From the NCBI GenBank assembly GCA_934047225.1, contig OW204000.1:12914001-12978000 (forward strand): a stretch of DNA of 64,000 nt, in the 5' to 3' direction. Shown in pieces: positions 12,201 to 24,200 of this stretch (the first letter of the stretch is position 1; every line of letters begins with the position of its first letter). The stretch is from Ypsolopha sequella. Taxonomy: Eukaryota; Arthropoda; Insecta; Lepidoptera; Ypsolophidae. The notes under the pieces are model-generated. The model was not told where the DNA came from and did no database searches. It saw only the letters and a list, made by a program, of their open reading frames with translations. The translations under genes were made by a program, and so were the position numbers.

Positions 12201-15200
12201 CTGGACCTTAATCCATATGTGACGGTATTAAGGGCATACGTGAGCAGGGGCTGGTCGGGTGAAGACCGCCAGAGAATGAGTTGAAAAGGTCTTTGCTCTG
12301 GGTGAATGAGGATATTTCTGAACATCATTCGGATGTCAGTGCTGAAAACTTGTGAGTGGATCCTGAAGGACATGATAATGTCAACAATATCTTGTTGAAG
12401 AGCTGGACCTGTATGAAGACAATCATTTAAATTGACGCCGTTTGAGCTTTTACAACTTCCGTCAAAGACGCAGCGTAACTTTTCTGATCCTGGCTTTAAT
12501 ATGCCATGATGTGGGATATAGAAATGGGATTTATGAGCAAAGGTATTGGGGTGACACGGCGACATATGTCCCAATTTTATGTAATCTGACATGAACTCTA
12601 CGTATTTCGAGCGGAAGGGCGGGTTCGCTAGCAGCTTCTTCTCTAAATTGAGAAACCTGCGTAACGCAATAGCATGAGTGGAACCTAATGTCGGCGCGTT
12701 GTGCAGAAAGGGCAGTGTAACCATATATTGACCTGATGGTTCACGAGTAGTTGTGGTGCGGAAAATGTCCTCACACTGTTCCTCTAATGGGCTGGTATGC
12801 TTGTAGGTTTGGGGTTCCTCGGATTCCCAAAACCTCTCAAGACTTTTGTGAATGTCATGAGTGGAACGCTCTGAGTCCGTGTGAGAGCCGACAATGTGAA
12901 CTGAATTGACCTGATTCGTGGGTGAGGTATGTAAACTTTCGAAAGGTCCTATTAATGTAAAATCGAATATCGTGCCGAAGGCTATGGGCTTGCCAGGGCC
13001 GAGCGAAACCTTGGTTCCGTCTAACACTTGACCAAGAACGTCAGACCCTAGTATTAGATCAACCGGAGCTGGTGTGTGGTATTCTCGATCAGCAAGAGGA
13101 ATCGGTGGGTGACCTGTTAACTGAGCGAGATCTGGAACCTTTTCTAACGGTAGGTACCCAGTTATGTTCTTCAATATATGGGCTGTGGCCGTGATCGTAG
13201 GTGTGTCACGATGTGTAGGTCGGCATACAATTGTGATTGATGCCTTTGAGTTTTGTGTGTGCTGATTTCCAACTCCTGCGATTTTTAGAGATGTATGTTT
13301 TAATGGTAAATTTAAAATTCTGACCATGCGCTGAGAACAAAGAGTCAGCATACTTCCACAGTCTAACAGGGCTCGTGCTGAGTGAAATTGACCATGTACG
13401 TCTGCTATTTTAAGTGAGACGGTTGGCAACAAAATTGGTGTGTTAGTGACGTTCACTACACATTATGCGGAGTTACAGGAATTCTCTGTTGGAGTTGAAG
13501 TCATGGAGTGAAAATGAGCTGAGTGTGTATGTGATGAGTGTGCTCAGTGCTGGTCGTCCTCGCTTTCATAGTGCTCTGTTATTGTAGGTAGTCACTGTTG
13601 CCTACCTACCCGAGACCTACTTGGCGATCGCGATTGAGTGGGCGGGTTGGGACGGGACGTGTGTGCCTGTGCCGAATGGGGTTGAGGCTCATGCGCTGAG
13701 CGCTGTCTGGGCTGCTCACGTAGAGACGGAGGCAGCAAATGAGCAGATGAGCGTGTCGGAGACATGGCCCCACGGCGATGCAGTGAAGTGTGGTGGTCAG
13801 TCCGCCCACACGCCTTGCATGCACGTGTAGACCTGCACTTGTTCTCATAATGAGGACCCATACAGCGCTGACAGCGGTTGCGCGCTAGAATAAAGTCCCA
13901 ACGACCTTGAACTGGCTGGTTGTTGAACTCTGGGCAGGCGATGAGTTTGTGTCCCCTATTCTTGCAGTATGGGCATGCCATACCACCAGTAGAGGAAGAA
14001 GGTTGAGCCGAATAATTTTGTTGGCGAGTGGGTGATGGGGATGTTTGGGCCGAGTAAACTGGCGCTGTCGCAAATGCCAAAAATGGTTGACGAATAGGAC
14101 GGGGGGAGCGATTGTCCTGCCGAGGAGCCATGGGGCGGAACTCTTGATGAGCCTGGTAGGGCTGACGTGGAGTACCCTGAAAAGAGACCCTGGTGTGACA
14201 GTACGTAAAAACAGTAGTTCTTCTCTAAGACGTTCCACAATCGGTAATTCAATGGATTCAAGCCAGACCTTCCGGAAGACTAAGGTTCGCATGCAACGAA
14301 GCAACAAACAAACTCTGGTAAATTCATCTCAGACATCTCAGGATTTATACATACTTTTCCATCAAAAGCCTCCTGCAGGGCTTGTCGAGCGATGAATTGT
14401 GCCTTGAATTTCTCCATCTCTTTCTTAGCGTCGGCTTTGATGACGTCAACTTCGTTCTTGTACGCTTCCAATTGGAACTGAAGACTTTCATTTTCACGCT
14501 GTAACGAAACATCATATAAAGTGTACAAATTTAAAAAAAAAACTTTCCTTCGTCTCATTATACAGAAGAAAACTTTTGTTCGCGTAGCACTGCCTACTTT
14601 TAACATTTGTCAGACAAAATCTGACTAAGTATAGATATAGTTGGGGTTTACATCAATGAACATTATCCCTATTTATCTATAAGTAAACCGATTCTAGTTC
14701 CTAGATATGCATGCAGCAAATTGGCGACAACAAAGCCGAATTACACTATGACGGGCCTTAAAAAGTAAGCAGAAAACCACAAGGTAATTTTTCAGGCAAA
14801 ATCTGACTAAGTATAGATATAGTTGGGGTTTACATCAATGAACATTGTCCTTATTTATCTGTAAGTAAACCGATTCTAGTTCCTAGATATGCATTCAAGT
14901 AAATTGGCGACAACCAAGCCGAATTACACTATAACGGGCCTTAAAAAGTTAGCAGAAAACCACAAGGTAATCACTTACCTTCAATTGCGAATCGTCATTA
15001 TTGCCCGAAGACGCCATGTTGAAACCATTATTGAAGTCCTGGTTGTCCTCATTATAGAATTTCTCATTGAATTCCTCTTTTAGATTACCGAATTCCTGAA
15101 AAAATATTTAATTATTAAATTACGAAAACAAAATACGAAAAAGGAAGTTGTTAATTATTTTTTTTAAGAAACCATGGCAAGCGAAAATTTTAGCTCGTTT

Positions 15201-18200
15201 TTAATGTTTTGTTTCGAAGCGCTCACTAGACAGAAATAAAATATCGCCTGCGGATGCGGACGTGTTCATTTTATAATTCGATTCATTGCTAACAGGCTGG
15301 AACTTCCACACAATACCAGGACAAGTTGACGTTATCGACGAATCTGGGGTACTAGGCATGAACTTGGTATCGACTCGACATCGATTCGATAAATAAAAAT
15401 GTAACTCTTATTTCATTGCAATAAGGGTTATCGTTTAGAATGTATCGATTCTATCTGTTAAATTTATCTAAGCGACGCGTACGTGCTCGCATAGCTGATT
15501 TTGGTAAGTTTTGTTTAATATATATATAAAATACCATAAGATAAAATAAAATCGGCTAACTCTCTAAGATAAAATAAAATCGGCTAATAAATAAATAAAT
15601 AAACTCTCACCACCAGACATTAATAAAATATTTCATGGGGGTTTTCTATCCTTAACTTTTGACGTTTGGCATCCTTCGAGTTTGTGCGCGAGTCCGACTC
15701 GCACCACCACACAATACGTACCCCTATTATAAATGCGAAAGCGTGTTTGTGGGTTTATTGGTTTGTCCTTCTTTTACGTAGCAACAGAGCAACGAATCGA
15801 CGTTGTTTTTTGCATAGAGATAGTTTAAGGGCTGGAGAGTGACATAGACTACTTTTTATCCCGGAAAAAACAAACGAAATCAGCGCGGGCAAAGCCGCGT
15901 GCATAAGCTAATATAAAATATTGCATGGGGGTTTTTTATCCTTAGGTTTTGACTTTTGGCACCCTTTGGGTACGGAACCCTAAAACCTTATGGTAAATAA
16001 CAACATTATTGAAGCCATAGCACCTTGATGTTCAAGGCGACAAAAAACAAGACGGTATAAAGGCGCTGAAAAACAATTTGGGACCCTCTAAGCGTGGAAC
16101 CCAAATTTTAATTATAGACAGAGTAGGTACTACAATCTGACCCAATGTGGAACTTGTATGTATTTAAATTACTGTGTTTAAGATAGAGCTGGAACAAAAT
16201 ATGTTGATTTTTATTGGTAAGTGACCCCTAAGTTCCAATTTCTTAAATTTATTATTATTTGCCGTGACAGTAACACGTATTCTGTGGAAATTTGAACTGG
16301 CTACCTATTACAGTTGAAGCTGTAAACCTTTGTGTCAGACGGACGGACGGACAAATCCTCAGGGCGTGAGTTCTACACGCATGCACTTGATCGGTTTTTT
16401 TTCAACCGTACACTAACAAATTTCATCAAAACTTATTTTGACAAGGTCCCTGCCTAATGGCAATTATTACGATTTGCAGTCTTTTGCAAGAATTCCTTAT
16501 AGCGACAAAAGACGATACGTATCAATACTTCTACGACAGAATTTAGCAACTGAGCAGAATTTTGTAAGTGCTGTACTGTTGTAATTAATACAACTTGCTT
16601 GAACTTTTTCACTTCTAAAATTTTGAAAATTCCTTGGGCATTTTCATGCTAATTACTACTGTAGTGACGGAACACTTAGCTGACTTTTACCTGACCTTGT
16701 CATATTTGGAGCCTTCCTCATCCATACCACAAAATAACAACTTACAGAATGTTTACTCCGCATAACTAGCGAAAACAGGCGCACGCACACATAGACGCGT
16801 ACGTACGACGATCTCGAAGACACTCGGGTGAATGCCAATACGAAATTCTGCCGAGATCATCATACGTAAGTGTCTTTCTGGTAGTATCTATTTTGTGTCC
16901 ATACGTTACCTTCACTGCCAAAACGGCAGAATAAAAAACTACACTTTTAAGCGAGGTTAAATAAAACGAAAAATTTCTCGACCATGTAATAGGTGCGTGC
17001 ATAAAACTATTCTCATCACATTGTATACTTATACCTGTTTACCAGTACACTTACCACAGCACGACATCCACTCGCCATGATCACCACGCTTCGAAGGACA
17101 GTTTCATCAGGAACTTATTTTGTTTACAAAATAAAGCTTTTGAACCACGAAACCTTACCTATTTTTCTTACAAGGTACAATAGTGCCAGAGTAAATGTAA
17201 CATGCAGACAATATTTTTTGAGAAGCTAGAGCATGACACCTGATACCAAAATACACTCGTAGTAGATTGCATTTGACCAATTTACGAACTATAGGCTAAC
17301 CGGATAAGTCGTGACTGGGACGCGGGGGGTGGCGACAGACGAAAGCGGGCGGCAGTCTTTTGATGGAGAGAGTGTATTTTATTACACTCTTATCTCTATA
17401 GGTTGTCAACTTCGTGCCTACCGCGCCCACGGGGTATAGGGGTTGACGGCCGGGGTCTCGGAGGGGATGCGGATGGTGTGGCGGGAGGGTGAGCGAGCAC
17501 GACGCGTGGGGCGGACCAAGGCGGATAGCCAGTCGCCGGGGAGGTCGCTCGCTCCATAGATAAGGTTAGTATAAACCGATGTATAATGTAGTAGATGCTA
17601 GTTATTGTTGGCACTTGGTGGAATTTATAAAACATTGTTTAAAAAAAACACTTGTACTTATTCACATATACAGTAAACTTTATTATGTCCGACCGGTTTC
17701 GCTGTAAAGCATTTTCTAGGGCCTTTTACAAATCCTAACTAACAAAGAAAATAATTTTATACTACAACCATGTCTAAAAATAACGTGCAATAAATGAAAA
17801 AAATACTACAACCATGTAATATTTAGACATGGTTGTAGTATAAAATTATTTTCTTTGTTAGTTAGGATTTGTAAAAGGCCCTAGAAAATGCTTTACAAGG
17901 AAACCGGTCGGGCATTATGAAGTTTACTGTATATGTGGATAAGTATAAGTGTTTTTTTTAAACAACGATGTATAATGGATCTCTTTTGTAGACTCCATGA
18001 TATTTTAAAGTTGTCAATATCATACTGGTACTTGAAATGCCATGCGCACGGCCCTGCACACTAAGTCGCGTACTACCTCGTACCCGCTTACCCCTGTACC
18101 CCGTGGCCGCGGTAAGCACGAAGTTGACAACCTATAATCCTGTTTGCCTCTGAAGGAACTATAGGAAATATAGGAATACAATTTAATTGAGAGCCGGGGT

Positions 18201-21200
18201 AAGTATGAGGGAAGATAGCAACGGTGAAAGTCGATAATGGTGTCAACTTGTTGATTAACCAGTCAACAGACATAAATTTAAATGCATTCTGTAAAAGCTG
18301 ATCAGATTCAGATTCAAATCAGAAAAATTATAAACAATAAATTAATAACAGATTTCAATTGATATTCGAAATCAGATGCCAAATTTTAATAAGAGGTCAA
18401 TTGGCATTTTTCTAGGCAGTAATAATATGTATTCAACCTTATCAATTAATTGCAACAGGATATAAATCTCATAATCTCACTGGTCCAATTAATACTTTTG
18501 TACTCATCTGTACCTCCTCCCCCCGCTAACGGTCTTCGCCCCGGCTCTCCAATAAATTGTATTCCTATACTTACACTATTACAGTGAAACTTGTGAGGCA
18601 AAATCTGACTAACATATCGTAAATTCGCGAGTAACCGTTTTATATTTACCTCTATTATGAGAGAGTGTATCTCTCACTGTAAGTCCACCCCCGCGCCCCT
18701 GTAGCGTCGCAGGCGAAGTCTGACTCATCCGGCCGGTCTATAAGAACGGGATTACCTATAGAAACGAATAAAACGAGAGCAGTAAATACCTGTGTCATTT
18801 TCTGCCAGGTCTCAATGTTTTTCCGCTGAGGCTTGGTGAAGTGATCCCAGACGCGCTGGTGAGTAGCGGCACTAAACACTTTCGCCACCTGTTCGACTGA
18901 GTGAGCACAATTTCATATTAAAGAGTAAAGCCGTTGCAAGTAGACCTCACATACCGTCGGACATTCGCGACTGGTGTCTCGGGCTCAGGAAGGACCATAC
19001 ATTTTAGCAGTTCACTTGTGAAATGTCAACTCCTGTTTTGAAGGCACAATTATGTCGAGAACGCAGGAGCTCGCAGCGTTGCGTTGTGTCGTCTCGATAG
19101 GATAGCTTTACCTTCATACTGATAACGTGTAATGTTTCAACAATATACCTTCATCTTTGTGATTTCATTTAAATATTTATTAACAGCTTTGAGACATAGG
19201 AGAGAAAAGTAACAGTGTTATGTCTTCACTAGCTGTTGCCCACAACTTCGTTCGCGTGGAAGAAAATAATGCGGCCACAGTGTAATCCCTTGGGAATCCC
19301 GCAATCAAAAGTATCTCAGTTTTTAAGTTGGATAATAAGTTATCGAAAAGTGATCTCCCTTCCTTCTTTCTTTACAATCCAAGTCTCACTGCTGAGGATC
19401 GTACAGTGGTAACCGCGTCAAAACGTCGCAACAAAAATTTCGATAAAAATAGTGCCTAACCCGTTTCATCAAAGAAGGTATCAACATCTAGTCTGTTATA
19501 CAATTACTGCAAATAAAATCGCATTTAAACTTTTTATTAACCCAAATAGATCACGCTGTTTAAACCAAATTATTAAATATATATTTGTGCGCGTTCTAAT
19601 AACAAGGCCACCTGTTGATTTTTCATGTACTAAAATTGTGTACGCTAGAAAATTAAATAATTCTAACCAAAGTTTTGTTGTTATTTCCTTTTATTCAATC
19701 GGTCGTGACGTCTATAGGCCTTAATCGCCAGGAATTACTATTTGCTATGTAACTTCTAAAAGTAGAAAGATAAATTCCAAAAATCTCTAAATGACGATAA
19801 CTTTTTTTTTCTACATCCGATTTTTATGAAACAAAGCCTATATTCTAATCCAAATTAAGCTCTGTCCACCTGTGAAAACTATATAAAAATCCGTTCTGTG
19901 GTTTCGGAGATGTGCGCGAACAAACTGACAGACAGACAGAAAAGAACTCTAAAAATAGCTGATTTGTGTTTTATACTCTTTTTAGTCACCCCTTTCTATT
20001 TTTATTATTATTCTTCAATGTACAGACACCGGGTTATACTCTTTTATTTTATGTATTGATATAAAACCACATACAAAACATTTAAAAACTTCCAAATCTC
20101 GACGTACCGCAGTTAAGTACGACGCCACCCGACTTCCGTGCATTTATGTCGGCAGCCCTTATGCGTGCATCTCCCGAGCTTTATTTCAAGGACACTGCCC
20201 AGACGTAATACATATTACTTTTCTCTACTGTGGTTGAGAGAAAGGCAAAGGATTTATTGTTAAAACATTTGACTTACACAATCCCCAATTAGCAGAAATT
20301 CTGATATGTTCAAGAGGGTGTCTAGATAAGATCGCCACTGGGAGTATGCCATCAAGTGACCGGTTTAACTACGAAGAGACTTGAGTGAAGCAAGAGAGAC
20401 CAGACCATTAAAGTGACCATAAAATATATTTTGACCAGACTGACTTCACATGTATAAATTGTAAAGACTGAACCGTTAGAGATTTTTAGACGTGTAAGGG
20501 ATAGGGCCAATGACCATTAGAGTGACCAGTATAATATTGACCCATGCCTTAGACATCAATAGACTTCATTGATATGAGCATAAGCAATTCATGCTTCACT
20601 TAATTTCCTAAAGAAATGTTGATAATATAGTTACATTATCTTATCTGATATACATAATTGTGTTTACCAAATTATGTTTGGTATAATTGAAACATGAATT
20701 GCAATATAAAAAATATAGCCCTTTACTTTCGTAAAGGTACCGTACCATATTTACTTACCACTTGTTTTACATGTTAACAAAATAATTTTGAAAAACAAGG
20801 CTCGTATTTTATGTACAGTTCAGAATAGAGAGACCTATTTAAGAGCCAGACTGATCTGACTAAGTGACTGAGAACTCTGATTGGCCAAATCCTTTAACAC
20901 TTACGTTGCTCGATGACTCTCTCAATGTTAGTCCTGACTCTTTCTTTGCATTCTTGCAACTCCTCTTCAGATTGCATCTTCTCATTAAAGAGTCTACGAA
21001 TGTGTGCGTTCGTAGCCTGAATCATCGAGTAGAACTGATTGGCGTTTTTCTTAGAGCATTCACCGCGCTCAAGCCAAGAAAGAAGAGTCTGAAAATCACG
21101 AGCGTAGTCAGGTTATAGTTTCGGAGGGGTTCAACAAAATAAAACGATTAAAAGTGCATGAAATAAAATTAATATTCATTGTTTGTGATAATTTATTGCA

Positions 21201-24200
21201 AAGGCAAAACGCAGCTGCTAGCAGAAGTGGTACTTGACCGGCAGGGTTATTACATATCTTGCAAATAATAAGCAATCGACAAAAATTGCGCAGTTGCTGT
21301 GTCAAAGTCATTTTCTTAATAAGAATGACTTTTGACACATTCATTGCACAATTTTTGTCGATTTCTTACTGTTCGCAAGATACGTAATAAGCCATCCGGA
21401 AAACGTCAAAGCAGAGGTAGGGCTGCAATATTTTAAATTTTCCGGGAGGGTTTTAAACCCCTAAAACTCTCCATGCTGAAAATTATTTCCAATTTAGTTG
21501 CGGTATCACTAAAGTAAAATTTATTAGTGGAACATAGTTCACGTATTTTTCAATTTTCTATCATTTTTAAAATGTTCCATCTCGAAGTGACAACATATAG
21601 CATTAATTCCTTATCAGTAAAGCTTTATGTTATAGCACACAATCCTTGGTTCCAGATTCGAATCCTACCGATCACGCACGCAACAGTAAGTTTGTCAGAA
21701 TATGTATTTATTTGTATTTGATGCTGATGATACACTGCGATGAAACCTACATGTATTTGTAACAAGTTACAGAGTAGTAATGTTTAAAGTTGTATCAATT
21801 CACTAGTAATCGATTCATGACTTCAGATTCACACTTGGCCATCGTGACTCCTTTTTAAAATGAGTAGTCGTCAGTGGGTAATCGGAGAGCTCGGACTCGG
21901 AGAGGGATTGAGTTGTTGAAAAATGACTTCTTGATTGTGGTTATAATACGATCCGAGAGATTATACGAATCTAATGAGAATCCCGAGTTTTGTTATTTGC
22001 TTATCTTTCTGGGTTGTTTTATATTTGTGCCCTAAGTACAGCCTTGAGCGCAGACCTTATCACAACGAGTGTTGACTATTTGAGTTCAACACTCCGTAAC
22101 ATCTGTGACACCCCCACAGGGATACAATAAAGCCGATAACGTTTAAATGCTGTCAAAACTTTAAATTTTCCAAAGTAATTTACCTTCTGTTCCTAAGAAT
22201 TAAAGACTATTTTGCAATGAAGAAAATTTAGTTTTGACAGCACTAAAACTAAAGTTAAAGCCTTCAGAACCCGCTTTAATTTCGTGGTGTGTTTTGGCGA
22301 TATATTTTTTACAAAATATTAAGTAGTTCAAATTTAACATACAGGCAGAGTAACAGCAAACTGATCTTCGCTTTTAATTTTGTCAGCAAGTTGCGTGATG
22401 GCAGCATTAGAGAACGGCTGAATCCTGACGGGTGAAGGGGACCTGTGCCGGGAGCCACCCAACCCACCCCTAACAGCTTGCATGTGCTGCTGAGCCGTTA
22501 GTTGCTGCATCTGAGCCTCTTGTGCACGCAGCACCTGCCTCTGACGCCTTTCATACTCATTCTGATCGTCACGACTCTGTAATATTAAAAAATTGCATTT
22601 TTATATTTGAAGTCAGTTGAACAACTACGATAGAATAGTATCAGGTGTTGAGAAAGACCAAGGAAAGAATTACATAAGGTAAACATACATAAGTTGGATG
22701 GAAAATAAGAGCAATGAAGAGGTCCTGCATTCTAAAAATCGCTGATTTGTGTTCTTTGACTCTTCTTTAGTAAAAGAACACAAAGCACCCCCTTTCTATT
22801 TCTATTACTTTTCTTCAATGTACAGACACACCGGGTTCCATTTTATTACATTTATTGATATGTTGAGAGTAATTATGATCTGCGGGTCTACCGCGTAATT
22901 CTGATTTGTATCAACTTCAAGCAAATGCATGCGAAATTCAACGCGTGCAAAAGAGATGGCATGTTAGGCGGGCGTCGTCGCACGCACGACAAATTTCAAT
23001 CTCAAGTTGATGTTGATGAAAATCAGAAGTACGCGGTAGACCCGCTGAATTGATCCTCTGCTTTGAACAAAGTGTCTTTGGTGAGGCTAAACGCCAGGCC
23101 GCGTTACCGACAGTAATAATTTCTAGATTTCTTTAATCGACTTTTCTGAATTGACTTTTGCAGGTAAAAAGCGGGTATGCAGAGTGTGGACTGTGACTTG
23201 TATTTCACAGTTCGCACTTGGGAACACCTCGGTCTGAGTCCTTAAATCATGTCGTGACGATGATTTTTAATGTTTTTTTTTTTTCATGAGTACTATTTCT
23301 TTAATATAAGCTACTAATTTATTCTGTGGTAAGAAGGTTCTATACGTGTTGAAGGCATATCTATGCTTCAAAAGCTAACTTTCTGCATATTTTTTAATTT
23401 TTAATACCAATAAAAAAAATTGCTCCATTTATGGGGATTATAATTTTAAAACTATGGCAGGAACCCCTAAATTTTGTTAAAAAAATATGAAAAATAATCT
23501 TTATTCCTTTTTAGCTACAAAGAACACATTGAGGGGGTGGCCTGTGATAAAACATAAACATATAAATATATGCTATATGCTAAACGTATATATACTTATA
23601 TAACCTTATATGATATAATATGAAGTATAATATATATGAAATATTATTATACTGAGCTGACAGAAATAACTTAATCTTACCAGTGCATAGTCAACATGCA
23701 GCCATCCAGAGTTAGCATGGTTCTCATCATCATCTCCTTCCATGTCCATTTTATCCTTGTCTTCTTTTTCAATAAGCTTGATGCGGTACCCAGACAGTGC
23801 CATGGCTGCATCCACACAACTCTCTCTATCAAAACGGATGTGGCAGAAATTCTTCTTTGACAATCTTAGTGTTTGTATTCTACCATATCTCTCAAATATG
23901 TCTCTCACAATACTATCTCGGATTTTGTCAGGAAGACCCCCAACAAATATTGTGCGGCAGCCAGATGGCTTTTGTCTTCTCGGAGGGTCAGGTGTGCCCA
24001 GTGTGGGGGGAGTCAACTTGCAGTGTTTAAGCACAATCTCCTTCTTCTCAACAGGAATTGCTACTTCTCCCATGTTTGAGTACATGCCCATCATCATAGA
24101 TGGATCCATTATCATTCCTCCTATCATGTTAGTCATATCCATTGGATTGCCCGTGGTAGTGGCCATAGGTTGACCAGCCATAGCAGTAGTGCCGATAGCA

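Larger units (their letters stand above)
4997..12254 (+). repeat. left copy of a long direct duplication (partner 57789-64000)
   Basis: From TTCATGGCAACACAGG onward this block matches 57789-64000 base for base with scattered substitutions and small indels. It contains the ENOX exon at 6144-6290, a hAT MITE and the 3' two thirds of a BEL element. Differences private to this copy are a 1189-bp hAT insertion (8418-9606), a replaced stretch of BEL tail (about 9625-9670), and a one-base deletion in BEL pol near 12172. Confidence 0.95.
8300..14283 (-). mobile_element. BEL/Pao retrotransposon in an ENOX intron (copy 1), 5'-truncated and interrupted
   Basis: Order on the minus strand: gag zinc knuckles, aspartic protease, reverse transcriptase, RNase H, integrase, C-terminal tail. 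There is no 5' LTR or N-terminal gag: sequence passes from gag directly to about 70 bases from an ENOX splice donor. The tail is interrupted by a hAT insertion (8418-9606) and partly replaced. Most of the element (9.6-12.25 kb) is duplicated at 61.1-64 kb. Confidence 0.9.

Noticed and set aside
16681..16745. Possible ENOX micro-exon (minus strand, reading GMDEEGSKYDK with donor GTAAAA)
   Set aside because: The upstream and downstream exons already join in phase 0, the acceptor lacks a pyrimidine tract, and the segment has no family similarity.
19452..19724. 90-codon plus-strand frame
   Set aside because: AT-rich, no recognisable motif, no splice or poly-A context, inside an ENOX intron.
21640..21680. 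tRNA gene or SINE promoter (GATTCGAATCCT)
   Set aside because: Only a B-box-like string; no A box or cloverleaf could be built.
23742..24173. 143-codon plus-strand frame
   Set aside because: Antisense of the ENOX RRM exon.
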